Shown: piece by piece, positions 34,077-46,206 of the stretch
How the letters are laid out: the number at the start of each line of letters is the position of its first letter
Numbering within the stretch: the first letter of the stretch is position 1
NCBI RefSeq assembly: GCF_027595985.1
Contig: NC_073306.1
Location: forward strand, 79,564,977-79,628,976
Length of the DNA: 64,000 bases
Source: Sorex araneus
Taxonomy: Eukaryota; Chordata; Mammalia; Eulipotyphla; Soricidae
Reading direction: 5' to 3'
Made by a program: the position numbers and the translations under genes
Notes under the pieces: model-generated
Databases searched by the model: none
Told to the model about the DNA's origin: nothing
Seen by the model: only the letters and a program-made list of their open reading frames with translations

Positions 34077-34200
34077 GGAAGTAAGGAAGGAAGGAAGGAA
34101 GGAAGGAAGGAAGGAAGGAAGGAAGGAAGGAAGGAAGGAAGGAAGGGATAGAGGGAGGAAGGAAGGGAGAAGGAAGGGAGGGAGAGAAGGAAAGAAAATG
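34077..34200. repeat. (GGAA)n microsatellite
   Basis: About 16 clean GGAA units (34081-34146), then interrupted GGGA/GGAA words to 34200. GGAA arrays can act as ETS-factor binding sites. Confidence 0.95.
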
Positions 34201-34289
34201 GTCTTGAAGGAGAAAGTAGGCAGTATCAGGAGAAAATGCATTCAAGGTCAACTTCACTTTGTGTTCATCTCTTTAAAAAAATTTCAGGG

Positions 34290-34455
34290 GACTATTTGAC
34301 AGATAGCTTAAAGACCAGTGTGCATGCAGGAGTCCCAGACTTGATTCATCACTACATGTTCCCTGGAGCAACATCAGGAGGTACCCCAAAGCAACAAGCT
34401 AGGAGTAGCCCCTAAGCAACACCAGGTGTGGCCCAAAACAAAACAAAACAAAAGA
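34290..34455 (+). mobile_element. Shrew SINE, old
   Basis: GACAGATAGCTTAAAGACC, CCCTGGAGCAACATCAGGAG and ACCAGGTGTGGCCCAAAACA with an AAAAC-repeat tail. Confidence 0.7.
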
Positions 34456-34794
34456 TTATTTTTTGAAGAACAGAAAGGAGAATATGTTCATTTCTGACAC
34501 TTTGCTAACACATTAATGACTCAAATTCATGAAGCATGTAGAGCTCTTTGGAAGTAGAAAAGTCCCAAAGCCGCAAAGAACAGATCCGGGGTAAGGCTTC
34601 CTGCAATAAGCACCTGGAACAGTCATGCTTTCTATTTGTTGTAATGTCAGTTGTCTTTATTGCTTTTCTGAAATTTTTTATCTGTGAGGATATCAAGGGA
34701 AGTAGGCTGACGAGCTGAAACAGATGTAACTTGAAGCTTTGTACTTATGGGAAATCAGAGAGGCAGTGTGTAGTGAACAAACACACAGACAAAA

Positions 34795-34940
34795 CATCCA
34801 TCCTGCTTGGTTCAAACTCTGACACTGGTTAGCTATGTGACATTGAGTGGGTTTCTTAAGCTCTCTGTTCTGCTGTTTCCTTATCTAAAATGACAGCACT
34901 GGCCTAAGTTGAAGGATTTGATCCTTGTAGAGTTCTTAAA
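34795..34940 (+). mobile_element. MIR element
   Basis: GGTTCAAACTCTGACACTGG, TTAGCTATGTGACATTGAG and TGTTTCCTTATCTAAAATGA follow the ancient mammalian MIR core in order. Confidence 0.8.
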
Positions 34941-35048
34941 TCAGTAGTGGCATATCTGCGTGTTTGTAATTAGAAAATGTTATTATTAATCCCACTTGAA
35001 TAAGAATTTTCACTTATGGAAGTTAGAACATTTAAAATTAGGTGAACC

Positions 35049-35210
35049 GGGGCTGGTGTGATAGCACAGCGGGTAGGGCGTTTGCCTTGCACGAAGCTGA
35101 CCCGGGTTCGATTCCCCGCATCCCATATGGTCCCCTGAGCACCGCCAGGAGTGGTTCCTGAGTGCAGAACCATGAGTAACCCCTGTGCATCGCCAGGTGT
35201 GACCCAAAAA

Positions 35211-35251
<41 letters not shown>
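35049..35251 (+). mobile_element. Young shrew SINE with perfect TSD
   Basis: Close to the family consensus: GGGGCTGGTGTGATAGCACA, GGGTTCGATTCCCC, GTGTGACCCAAAAATAAAT with a pure (AAAT)n tail. A perfect 15 bp duplication AAAATTAGGTGAACC lies at 35034-35048 and 35252-35266. Confidence 0.96.
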
Positions 35252-35253
<2 letters not shown>

Positions 35254-35266
35254 AATTAGGTGAACC

Positions 35267-37970
35267 TATCAAGAAAAGGAAATATATAGAAGCAGGAAAA
35301 TAAAAGGGTGGTGGAAGGGAAAGTTTCTTCGAATGAAAGTCAAATATTTTGTACTTAGAAGAAAAACTCAATTTTGTTTCAAAGCAGACTCCAAAGCTCT
35401 GCCTGGCTTTGCCTTTTTCTGGTTAGAAAGAATCAAAGAATAAAGGATCACTCTTTACTTCCTGGTATCTAGCGCAGTTAAATTTGGACCCTTAAATTTA
35501 AAGAATCACCATGACCCTATTAAGGTTTTCCCCCAATGCTTAAGCTCCCCTTGAAATAATTTGTATCTTTCCTAGCCCATTGTTTTTCCTGCATCACTGG
35601 AAAGAAGTTAAAATCTCATCAAAAGCACCAGCCTTTCTCAGCAAGTCACACATCCCCAAAGCCAAGTTCAATCACACGTCTCAGTGAAAAAGAACCCGCT
35701 CTCCAGAAAGAGGAACGGCAGCTCCTCAGCGCAGCGTAAATTAATATCACAGCTGCCACCTTCCCAAGAAAATCAAAACCAGCTTTTCAGTTTGTAAACA
35801 TAAACTTCACAGAGCCGCTGTAGGACAGAGTGTTCCTAAGTATTCTGAATTTGCAACACCCAGAAAAACCTCCTGAGTGTTATTTACAGTATTTGCTTCA
35901 TAGAGAGGAGAATTAATGTTTCAGCGGTTCAGGGAGCCAATGCACACACAGGAAAGGAAGCAGGGAATTATTTAATGATTACATTTTAAAAATATGTCAC
36001 TGTGCTGCAGTGTTTGGAGATACATTGAGGCCCGTGTCACTCTGTGACACTTCTTCATTATCACTTCAATAGTCACGAATCCAGGGGGTGGGAACACAAA
36101 CTCTTACTATTTATGTTGGCCATGAAACACTTCCTATAAAAATAATGACTTTAGTCCTGGGAGCCCCACCCAAATATTTTAGAAAATATTACGTATTTTT
36201 GCTTTAGAACTCAAGCTCAAGCATTTGACATGCTATTTTCAGTAATCTTCAAAGAAGATTTACATGCTTTTGACCATTCTTGATGAAGTATTGGTAATAA
36301 TAGATTCTTCCTATATTCCACTTTACAAAAAACAACATTTATAATGGATAGAATTTTTTAAAGAAATTCATGGAAAGACTGTCTTCACCTGGCAAAGTGA
36401 ATTTTCAGTTTCCCTTTTCAGAATGCAGCCATTGATATGAAACTCTGAGAGCAGATTAATGCTTTCCTGGTACTTCAGTGTATCAGAACATGGATTTGCC
36501 GACAACAGCTGCAGCAAATTCCCCTGACTGAGAAGAATTACAAGTATTATCACCTAGATCATTAAACTGGGTTCATAGATTGCAGAATGTCTTCAATCAA
36601 TTCATCTAAGATAACTTGAAGCCAGCTGGACCCCCTCAGTGAGAACTTGACTTAATTGGCCAATAAGTGGCTGGAAAAGGTGCATGCTATTTGATAAAAT
36701 TACCAAGTGAGCAAGTGATTACAGTTTGGAGCAGCCCCGAGTTAGACCGCAGGTCAGCCCATCCAGGGAGGGCTAAGTTAATGTCCACTATTAAGGGCTG
36801 CTGTGAAAAATGGTGACTCGCTTGGAGCTCAGATGGAAAAAGAGGATCCAGGTCAGGTTTTGCTTGATGGAGTGGGTGAAAGGCATGCATTTATCATCTC
36901 TTTGGCCTCATTTCTGCCTTGGTAATAGTCTCACACTAACCACTCTGGCAGTTGCTCATATTCTGTCTCCCTTTCATTTTATTGGCATAACAAAAAATAT
37001 TGCCCTAGCCAAGGAATCCATCTGGAGAAAAAAAACCCACTTTTCCCTCCATAGAGTCCCAAGAGTACTTTCCACAGAAAGGTTAAAGAATCCAGAAGTT
37101 GAAAAAGATACCGTGTTTACATTCATATCAATAGTTATTCTCTCCCTCCAGTGAGGAGATTGAAGCACTATGGCTCCTACAGTATATGAGCATAGTTTAA
37201 CAAAGAGGCAAAGTCAAAATTGGAGTATGTTACCAGATTGTTGGCAGAAATTATTTAATAAAAACTACTTTTTTTGCATGTTGAACAAAGATTTCTTAGC
37301 ATTCTGTTTCCATGCAGTTTTCCACTGCTAGTAAATGCTTTAGCCAGTTTGAAAAAAAATGAGAGAGAGAAAGTTTTGAGAGATTTAGTTCAATATTTCA
37401 GGTTAACAAACGTGTGACAACACACTGTCACTTGAATTATTGGTGTTAGACAATAATATGGTATTATTCAGGGAGAAGTCCAAGATGAAGGCTCAGAATA
37501 CGATGCACTCATTTACTGTTATTCCAAAATAGGCTTGTTTTCTGGGTTTTTTAACTAAGTAAGTTCACAAAATAATCATCCTTACCGGGCTTTTTAAGCC
37601 AGTAGAAAGGTGGAAAATAATTCAAACTAAAGCCATGGTTTGAATTATAGGCTAAGCAATCAGACACATCTAAAACCTGTGTGATGTTCATTAGATAAAT
37701 GAGTTCAGCAGCTTGCAAATGCCAGTTGCATCTCTAGTATTGCTTCAACTCTTATTTGTTAACTTCTGTTTGAAAGTGTGATCAATGATTCTGAGCATTA
37801 TTTTGCTCATTAGTGTATCATTTGGGCAGGCATACATACTAGTGTGCTGTGGGTGAGATCTAGTTATGCAGCACTGAAATACTTACCTTCAATTCATTCT
37901 GAAGTCACAGGCTTATTTTTCCAAGTAGAAAACTGTATCCCCACCTTCGGACTTTTGTACCTGTTGTTTC
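35267..37970. other. 2.7 kb repeat-poor DNA, candidate conserved elements
   Basis: No SINE, L1 or gene. AT-rich with mixed composition, several CAGCTG and ATTTA-type motifs, and even density of distinct words. In a window where a repeat falls on average every kilobase this suggests constraint on insertions. Conservation was not tested. Confidence 0.35.
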
Positions 37971-37988
37971 CTCTGTCCAAACACTTTT

Positions 37989-38174
37989 GTTGTTGTTGTT
38001 TTGGGGGGTGCTTTTTGGGTCACCCCCGGTGATACACAGGGGTTACTCCTGGCTCATGCACTCAGGAATTACTCCTGGTGGTACTTGGGGGACTATATGG
38101 GATGCTGGGAATTGAACCCTGGTTGGCCTTGTGCAAGGCAAACACCCTACCTGCTGTGCTATCGCTCCAGCCCC
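37989..38174 (-). mobile_element. Shrew SINE with perfect TSD
   Basis: Antisense copy between perfect 16 bp repeats CTGTCCAAACACTTTT (37973-37988 and 38175-38190). Confidence 0.95.
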
Positions 38175-38311
38175 CTGTCCAAACACTTTTTCTCCAGTCT
38201 TCAAATTCATTTGCTTATAGGTTACACACCTTCAAAGAGACCTTCAGGGATTCTACATAAAATAACCCCCACCACCCTGCCCTGCTTTTTGCTCTGTTTG
38301 GTCTCTATTGA

Positions 38312-38353
38312 GATTATATATATGTATATATGTGTATATATATATGTTTATGT
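38312..38353. repeat. (TA)n-rich stretch
   Basis: TATATATGTATATATGTGTA-type alternating run. Confidence 0.8.
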
Positions 38354-38359
38354 GATTAT

Positions 38360-39048
38360 TTTCTATCTCTACCACTAGGAAATCCTTAAAAGTCCAGGTA
38401 TGATTATTTTGTTCTCCCAGTGCTTGCCATATACCATAAACGCAATAAATATGGGTATCTTCTTCAAGAGCCATGAAGAATATAATTTAGATGTTGCCAT
38501 AAAGAAAGCCACTACATGCTCACCAGAGGCAACCCCAAGTCAAATATGCATATAAGATCATGAGAATAACTCTGAGGTAGATATAGAATGATGTATGTAC
38601 TGCCATGCATGTCATCACCCTTGTCAAGATCCATGCATGTCCCAAGGCCCTACTTCTGGCACAGCTTCTTTCTCCTTGAAAACTTTCCCCATGATTCCCA
38701 CCTTGAATTATGCTACTCCTTCTCTGCCCTCAGCCCTCTCCTCTGCTGGCTGTCAGATCTTTGTTCTCTCATCCTTTTCCTTCATAGTTCCATGTCTCAT
38801 CAATTTCCCAATTATATTGGAAGCTCATTGATAGCTAGAAAGAGGCTCCAGACAGTTTTTCTTCTTTTTTTTCGTTATCATTATTTCAAGTGTATAAAAG
38901 GTTACATGGTAAATATGTGTAAAATTTGGAATATTTCAAAATAGAGGCAATTTATTTGCATAGAAAAAGCAGATAATGTCTATTTAGAGTCAAACTTGGC
39001 TAAGTAATATGGGTTTCATTTATGGAATGGAACTAGATCATTTATTCC
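38360..39048. other. Unique sequence
   Basis: No gene or clear repeat. A few CCATGCATGTC repeats occur near 38604-38645. Confidence 0.4.
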
Positions 39049-39049
39049 T

Positions 39050-39228
39050 CTCAGGAACCATAGAGAAACTTTTTATTGTTACCTATATCTTACAAATGAG
39101 GAGCACATGACCTAAAAGAATAAAGTGCTTGTGTCAGGTACTATAAATAGTGGTATGCACCTGGATTCTAACTCAGGTCTTTTGAGGTTAAGAGCCTGAG
39201 CTCTTAAGGACTCTGCTCTGTGGCATTT
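39050..39228 (+). mobile_element. MIR element (3' part)
   Basis: CTTACAAATGAGGAGCACATG, GCACCTGGATTCTAACTCAG and GAGCCTGAGCTCTTAAGGAC follow the MIR 3' half. Confidence 0.7.
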
Positions 39229-39989
39229 GTGACTTATTCCCGCTCATGAATTCCATGTAGGCTTCAGATCTTTCAAGGACAGAGTGAAAGACAAATGTAT
39301 GCAAAAATATATCTTAAACTGTTTGTCTTATTTTTTGTTATAGTCGTTGTCTATGTCCAACAGATGAGAAAGCCAGTCATTTCTAACCCAGCAATTTATA
39401 AATAGCCATCTCCTTATGAAACTGCAAACTGCATCGGTTTTCTGAATAGGAAATAATCACCTCCACAACCACCGATATACTGCTTCTAAATGTGATCTTA
39501 GAAAAATTAAAATAGGCAAGAATTGGGGCATCTAAATTTACAAGCTTTTTAAGGACCATAGTTTGGTTCTACCAGTTGTTTGCAAGGTAAATAACTTTTG
39601 GGGTGGGAGAGCAAAGTAGAGGTTATAATTTCCTTTTTCTATCATTTATTCCCAGAGTATTTCAGTGAAGAGCTAAATCAGGGAGCACTGGACTAGTGCA
39701 CGCATTTTTCTCTCACCCTGAGATCTTTTGGGTGAAAGGGCAGCACTGAATTAAGCATTTAGTGTATTCAAAATCTGTGACCCGGAGCTGGTGCCTGAAA
39801 GCATCATTGATTATAGGGTTGGAAGCACATTATACTTTTCCTGGTACTTATCTCATCTTCCCTTGGACAATCTTCTCCAGGAGTCATAATTATCTCAGTA
39901 GGAAAACTGTCCCATTGTCTGCAAGTTTTTATTGGCAGCAAGTTTTTTTTGCTCTCTCCTACTGTATTCTCTCTCAGTGGGGCCCATAA

Positions 39990-39990
39990 T

Positions 39991-40025
<35 letters not shown>

Positions 40026-40042
40026 CTTACTTATTTATCTTT
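39990..40042. repeat. (ATTT)n microsatellite
   Basis: Nine or more ATTT units followed by ACTT variants. Confidence 0.93.
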
Positions 40043-40149
40043 ATAATGTAGGAGTGCTGCTATTTATTCAGCTATTGATTAAGCTGATTGAATTGGTGGC
40101 CTATAATTTCTTGTGTAATTAGTATCAATTGGTATAAATAACCCTCTCT

Positions 40150-40327
40150 TGGGGCCAAAACCATAGTACAGCAGAGAAAGCTTTTGACTTGCACGTACCC
40201 AACTTAGATTCAATCCCCAGCATCCCATATGGTTCCCCAAGCATTGCTAGGAGCAATTCCTGAGTGCAGAGCCAGGAGAAAAGGAGTAGCCCCTGAGGGT
40301 TGCTGGGTGTGACCCCAAAACTTAAAG
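40150..40327 (+). mobile_element. Shrew SINE with perfect TSD
   Basis: Plus copy, moderately diverged, between AAATAACCCTCTCT at 40136-40149 and 40328-40341. Confidence 0.92.
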
Positions 40328-40811
40328 AAATAACCCTCTCTCTTAATTTAGGTTGTTTTCATTTAAATAATAATTATGCATTCTGACTCCTTCTGGGCAC
40401 TTGTTCTGTAGACTGAGAAATCACAGGCCTACTATATAGCTTAAACATAACTCTGCCTGCCCCAAATAAACAGTGTACATACCACAGTGTGGATGGTACT
40501 TCAGGAACATGGAAAAGGCATACTCAGTACCAGAAATGCAGATACTGGCTGGCTGGCCAACCTACCCAAGGACACTGGGATCTTGTCAATGGGATCTTGT
40601 CAATGCCTGCTCAGCAATGGGCACCAAGCAATTGCTAGTGTCCCATGGCAGACAGAACAGAGGCTGGTCTGACCTCCTAACCCAGATTCTAGAGGTGGGA
40701 GGAGGCTCTCAAGACAGTATTTCTAAAACACTTTTGTGCACATAAAGGTACCGTACCTTTGTTTTAAACACTGGATTCAGTCAGTTAGGTGGGGCTTGAG
40801 ACTCAGAATTT

Positions 40812-40984
40812 TTTTTTTTTTGCTTTTTGGGTCACACCCAGCGATGCTCAGGGGTTACTCCTGGCTTTGCACTCAGGAATTGCTCCTGGCAGTGCTTGGG
40901 GGACCATATGGGATGCCGGGGATCGAACCCAGGTCGGCCGCGTGCAAGGCAAACGCCCTACCCACTGTGCTATCGCTCCGGCCC
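40812..40984 (-). mobile_element. Young shrew SINE with perfect TSD
   Basis: Antisense copy between GAGACTCAGAATTT at 40798-40811 and 40985-40998. Confidence 0.95.
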
Positions 40985-41103
40985 GAGACTCAGAATTTCT
41001 AATGAACTCCTGGGTGTTCTTGGCATTTCAGGACCCATGCCCTATCCTTACAGAACTGAAATCTTATCATCTGTCAAGTGGGGCACTGTAGAGTGTAAAG
41101 TCA

Positions 41104-41287
41104 GGGGCTGGAGGGATAGCACAGTGGGTAGGGCATTTGCCTTGCATGTGGCCAACCCAGGTTCAATTCCCAGCATCCCATATGGTCCCCCGAGCACCGC
41201 CAGGAGTAATTCCTGAGTGCATGAGCCAGGAGGAATCCCTGTGCATCACTGAGTGTGACCCAAAAAGCAAAATAAATAAATAAATAA
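41104..41287 (+). mobile_element. Young shrew SINE with perfect TSD
   Basis: Plus copy with an (AAAT)n tail between AGTGTAAAGTCA at 41092-41103 and 41288-41299. Confidence 0.95.
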
Positions 41288-41374
41288 AGTGTAAAGTCAA
41301 ATTAGGTCAAACTTAAAATCATAACATAGACTTTGGGAGGAACTTGAATAAGCTGGTTGTTGTGTTGTTTTTCT

Positions 41375-41560
41375 TTTCTTTTTTGGTTGGTTGGTTTTGG
41401 TTTTGGGGTAACCTCAAGAATTGCTCAGGGTCTACTCCTCTAGACATGTTACTCAAAGATTGTTCTCATTGGTGCTCAGGGGACCATGCAGAGACAGAGA
41501 TCAAGTCAGACCCCTGCATGCAAAGCATGCATACTACCCTTTGAATTATCTCCCAGGCCT
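41375..41560 (-). mobile_element. Shrew SINE, old
   Basis: TTGCTCAGGGTCTACTCC, GGTGCTCAGGGGACCATG and TTATCTCCCAGGCC in antisense order. Confidence 0.75.
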
Positions 41561-41679
41561 TTGAGTGCTTTTTATACTTTTACTTTAAAGAAATAGACTA
41601 ATTGGTTGGGAATACTGATATTAGGGTTAATTGTACATAAGTTACCAAACCTTGGGTTCTCTGTGATAAAGTAAGAGTT

Positions 41680-41815
41680 TTGGTTTGCAAATTATTAGCT
41701 CTGTAACCTACGGCAAGTTACTTCACATCTCTGAACCTGTTTTCCTCAATTATAAATGGGCATAATAACAGCACTTAATTAAGGCTGCTCTGAGAATTAA
41801 ATAAGGAAATGTGTG
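41680..41815 (+). mobile_element. MIR element
   Basis: TTAGCTCTGTAACCTACGGC, AAGTTACTTCACATCTCTGA, TATAAATGGGCATAATAACA and GAGAATTAAATAAGGAAATG trace the MIR core. Confidence 0.88.
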
Positions 41816-42052
41816 CCTTAAAGGCTGTAGGAATCTAACAAACTATCTGCCTGGTTTGCTTCTTACCAGCTTTTGGAGAATGAAAAGTGGCCTTGCTCTC
41901 GGCCACTGGGACTTCATGTGGACAAGTCCTCCTGTGACCGGAAGTTTGGTGCTGCTCAGGACACCTTCTACCGCATGTCCATTTATATCTCACACAGACT
42001 CCATCCACACTAGGGCTGCTCTGACTCTCTATCTCGAAGAATTTGCTCAAGC

Positions 42053-42160
42053 CAATTCTGATTATGTAGAAACATTCACCTGCAAGTAAAATCTTGGAAT
42101 CATTAATGCTGATCAAATGGGCATCCCTCCTGGGGCTCCACTGAGACAGTCAAGATTAGT
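42053..42160 (+). repeat. Duplicated block, copy A
   Basis: About 108 bp (AATTCTGATTATGTA, CACCTGCAAG, TAATGCTGAT, CATCCCTCCTGGGGCTCCAC) that recurs diverged at 43399-43515. It is not one of the window's transposon families. Confidence 0.7.
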
Positions 42161-42249
42161 AAAAATGCTCATCCCCCAAAGTCATATTCTTCTTATGAAC
42201 AATGGGACAAAGATGGAGAAAGGTAAAGTGAACAATTGACTATCAAGCA

Positions 42250-42375
42250 TTCTATGCATTGCACCCTGTGCTAGACACCACACTAACGTTATCTGTGCCA
42301 TCGCTTCCACTTTTCAGATGAGGAAACAGAAGTTCCATGATGTGCAGTACCTTATCCAAATAGGATGGTCAGTTT
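42250..42375 (+). mobile_element. MIR/L2-like remnant
   Basis: ACCCTGTGCTAGACACCACA and TTTTCAGATGAGGAAACAGA match the 3' portion of ancient MIR-type repeats. Confidence 0.55.
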
Positions 42376-42379
42376 TTAA

Positions 42380-44950
42380 GTTTACCCATTTGGCTTCACG
42401 GTCCACAATTTCTAAAGAATTCTCCTATACCTTTAATTCGCTGATGCTCAGTATGCAGCTAACAGATCTGCACTTGGCTCCTGATACTGCTCTGGGGGCA
42501 ATCTCTATGCCCAGAGCACCCTAAACAGAGGACAAGGTCAAAAGAGAACCGGGAATATCTACTGTTTCACTGCACGCTGGGCATGTGGAGACCATTGATC
42601 ACAGTGGCTTATCTGCTTGTTGTGGGTAGGAGTCCCTAGGAATTTGATTCTCAGATGTGTGCACAGGGAATTTATCGGGGAGGGCTCTCTGAAGTAGCAT
42701 CTGTGAGGAGAGATTCCAAATAAAGGCCTTAGCCAGTCTCACAGTATTCCCTGATAGGAGGATGGCCTTCTCAATCACCCCACCTGGAGCCAAAGGGACC
42801 AGACCTCTAACCACCCCCTCCCCACATCCATCATTGGATGCAGCCTGCCCGAAGGTCAGGGGCAGGAGGGGAGGTACAGCTGCTGCTACAATTGTCCATG
42901 GCTTCTTGTTCCCCTCTGCCTCTCTGGGCTCCCTCTCCCATGACAAGAGGTAGATGAGGGATGGTAGAGATTGGGGTTGGGAGTTTGGTAACCATATCTC
43001 TGGGGGTGTTGTAAACTGTATTTGCTCTTGATAAATTATGTGATGGAGATGGGGGCAGGGAGAGAAGAGGGAACTTCCCAGATTCTACCAGCCTGATATC
43101 AGCAGCACAGAAGAGCAGCTAATCCCAAAGCACCACACAGTGGGCATTTTGTCTGCAACCCCGGGATTTTCAATTAAAAAATAAATTCCCCCTCTGTGAC
43201 AAATAAAAAAATTTAAAAAGGAGCCAGAAAATAGTCTAAAAGCACATTACTTGGAAATTGTTTCCACTGTGTTTATGACTGTTCTTAATGTTTTATGAAT
43301 ATGCTAAAAAAATGCTAGGGCATATTTCCTTGGGCACTCTAGTTAATTACTTATTCCGAGTGCTTCTACTCCATTCCTTGCAAAATGTGCTGTGCATTAA
43401 TTCTGATTATGTACAAAAACCCACCTGCAAGGAAAAACTCTGAATCAGTAATGCTGATAAAATGAGCAGCCCTCCTGGGGCTCCACCGAGAAAGAGGAAA
43501 CTGGACAGAATTAGAATCTTGTAGCTAAGGCTATTCATAATGTCATTAACATAAAGGCAATTAAATGAGTTTTTAACCTACCACCCTTTATTGTTATTAA
43601 TGAACATTAGAAAAACACAGGAGATAAAATTGGTAATTATCTCTGCACCAAGCTATGCAATAATGTGTTTAAATATAAAAACAAAACAAATGATTATTGT
43701 TAGTATTTTCAGTAGCAGAGGCCCCAGGAGCAGCTCCGTCATATTTAATCACATGGGCCCACACCAAGAGGGTTAATTAAAAGAGGGCTTTACCTTCCAT
43801 GTGCCTGGTTATTCAGCTTAATATGGAATCAACAAATGTAAATGTAAATTTGCAAAAATATCTGAGCAGCTGTTTCTGCCTGTGGGTTAAGCACCTTTAC
43901 AGAAACAGACTGATTCCTTCTCCTTCAGGACAATGGTCTATGACTCCATAACCAACTTCTTTTCTGAAAAAAATGACCACATGACGCTTCCAAATCCCAT
44001 TCCTAAAGCAACTGTATAAATCCAGGCATATTGCCTAAGCTTTGCTCAGTAAAGATCATTTAAACATTTGGAAAAGACACATTGATTTGAAAAGTAATGG
44101 GTAAGGAGATTTTCCTCCCTGTGCCACATTCAATGAACTCATCCAGTTTAATTGTTTTCTTTCTTTGGGCAATTTTAACAGCCTACAAATCAGTCAGCCA
44201 GACAGGCTTGTTTGTGAGCACACAGCAGCCACTGGGCGGTGAGATATCCTGCCTCCAACAGCACTTTCCTCACTAATTAATTCCGATTGTGTTTCTTATA
44301 ATTAAAAATGTTAGCATCCTAGCTTCTGGAATTCGTGCCGAGCTGGTTTTGTTTCCAAAGCCCGTTTTTAAGAGGAGACACACCTCTAATCTACTTTTAC
44401 AGTAGGTTTCTGCTAAGGGACCCATTGGCAACAGATCTGAAACAACTGCCACGGGGCCAAGCCAGCACATTTTTGTGCTCATCTGATTCTCTTCCCTCAT
44501 GCAACCAATTCTACAAGATAAATCACTTTTGCATTTAAAACAAAAAAATTTATAATATAAAATGTTGATACAATAACTGCTTATGTGGTTATAGGACTTT
44601 TTGGTTTATAAAACCTTGCCATTTTGATAACTTTGGGAGCTACTGAGGTCAAAATGGTAAACGTGGGCTTTTACTTTCACAGACCTCCTCTGTGACTTAT
44701 TCATTTTATGACATACTTGGAACTTCCCAGCTACCTGAAAACTTCTCTGGGCTACAGAAATTTTAGTCATGCTCAGGGTGCAGGCTTTAGCTATGAGATG
44801 GGGCAGGAGAAGGTTTTGTGTTGTTTTTGTCTTTGTTTTTGTTTTCATTTTTAGCTTGAATCATGCTATTCTGAGCTGTGGGGACTCTGATTTATTTCTT
44901 TATTTTTCTTACACTCTGCCTCCCCTTTCCTTCCTTCTGCTGTTGACATT
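42380..44950. other. Repeat-poor unique DNA
   Basis: Apart from duplicated block B there is almost no repeat here. The segment 43540-44100 is AT-rich with TAATTA, TTTAATCACAT and GTAAATGTAAATTTG words, a look I associate with developmental enhancers. No exon was supported. Confidence 0.35.
43399..43515 (+). repeat. Duplicated block, copy B
   Basis: Paralogue of 42053-42160: AATTCTGATTATGTACAAAA, CCACCTGCAAGG, GTAATGCTGATAAAATGAGC and CCCTCCTGGGGCTCCACCGA keep the same order and spacing. Confidence 0.7.
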
Positions 44951-44954
44951 TATG

Positions 44955-45240
44955 TGATGACGGAAGTGGCACGCATGGCTGACTGGGGTGTTTGCACCTT
45001 TTGCTGTGGTGTTTGCTGTTGGGTGGCATGTCAGGATGTGGCACTATGTCCTCAGCTGTGGGGTTCTCCAAGGCTTGCACTCCATCAGTTGTGGAATTTG
45101 CACGTATACTGCCAGGGGGCTGCTCTCAGTTGAGGCGCATGAGTCACAGTGCAGTGCTGGCCACTGAAGTACTCACGACAGACCACTGAGGTGCTCACAT
45201 ACGTGCTGGCCTCAGCAGCTCACACAGTCTGGCTGTGGCA
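44955..45240 (-). repeat. GAGCACCACA-periodic repeat, copy 2
   Basis: On the minus strand it reads as irregular GTGAGCAC, AACACCACAGC and GTGCAAGCCTTGGAGAACC units, related to 4160-4392. Confidence 0.5.
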
Positions 45241-45251
45241 TTACCATATCT

Positions 45252-45318
45252 TTAAATATAAATATATATACACATATATATACATATATGTATATATGTG
45301 TACATATATATACAGATG
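45252..45318. repeat. (TA)n/(CATA)n palindromic tract
   Basis: Alternating ATATATACACATATATATAC and its inverted partner, able to form hairpins. Confidence 0.88.
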
Positions 45319-45409
45319 TATCTTATTTTTATTTGCCATATATTTTACACATCAGAATTTTAAGATTATATAACACTAAATTATCCTTAAAAGCAAATAT
45401 AAGTGTAGG

Positions 45410-45580
45410 TCAGAGAGATAGTACAGGGGTTAAGGCGCTTGCCTTGCATGTAGCCAAGCCTGGTTTGATTTCCATCGCTGAAGCTCTGCCAAGAGTGACT
45501 CCTGAACACAGGGTCAGGGGTAAACCCTGAGAACTGCCAGGTGTGGGCCAAACCCTCACCTCAAATAAAATATAAATTTT
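45410..45580 (+). mobile_element. Shrew SINE, plus copy
   Basis: GGTCAGAGAGATAGTACAGG, GGTTTGATTTCC, CCAGGTGTGGGCCAAACCC and an A-rich end. Confidence 0.82.
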
Positions 45581-45923
45581 AGTATAATTTGTATTATAGA
45601 GTCTCTTGCCCCCGTGCCTGGCTGTCTTCACCAGGGCCCCTTGGAGGGGATGGGTTTCAGTTTCCCTCCACACCCCAAGCAGAGCCCCTGCAGCCAAAGA
45701 CCTCCGGAGCCCAACCACAGCCATGCTCAAGGCCCCTCTCCACACATTCAGATGAGCCTCACACATGAAAGAATTGGCAGAGGAACTCAGGTGTGTGGGA
45801 CCAGGGGCTGAGATCTCCAAGCCTGCTCGGATCAGGACTGGGCCTCTTCCGCCCAGATCCCCCATTTTCCAGTAATTAGGTGGTCATACCTAGGGACTGC
45901 CCCCGACTCCCACCGGTAGAGGA

Positions 45924-45978
45924 AGAGGTTCAGATTTTTAGGTCAACAGTGATTACCACAAGTTTAGCCGCCTGACAG
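45924..45978. repeat. Perfect 55 bp direct repeat, left copy
   Basis: Begins AGAGGTTCAGATTTTTAGG and ends TTTAGCCGCCTGACAG, identical to 47614-47668. Similarity, imperfect, extends about 18 bp further left (CACCGGTAGAGGA against CACCAGGTAGTGGG). Confidence 0.95.
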
Positions 45979-46206
45979 TTCACCCTCTGGGAGAACCTGG
46001 CAAGCTACCAAGAGTTTCCTGTCCACATAAGATAGCCTGGCAAACTCCCCATGGCATATTCATATGCCAAAATCAGTAGCAATGCTGGATCTCATTCCCC
46101 TGACCCTGAAAGAGCCTCCAATGTGGCACCATTGGAAAGGACAAGTAAAGAGAGACTTCTAAAATCTCAGGGCTAGGATGAATGGAGATGTTACTGAGAC
46201 CACTCA

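Noticed and set aside
34051-34299. Frames with EGRK or FLPSFLPS repeats
   Set aside because: They translate the GGAA microsatellite.
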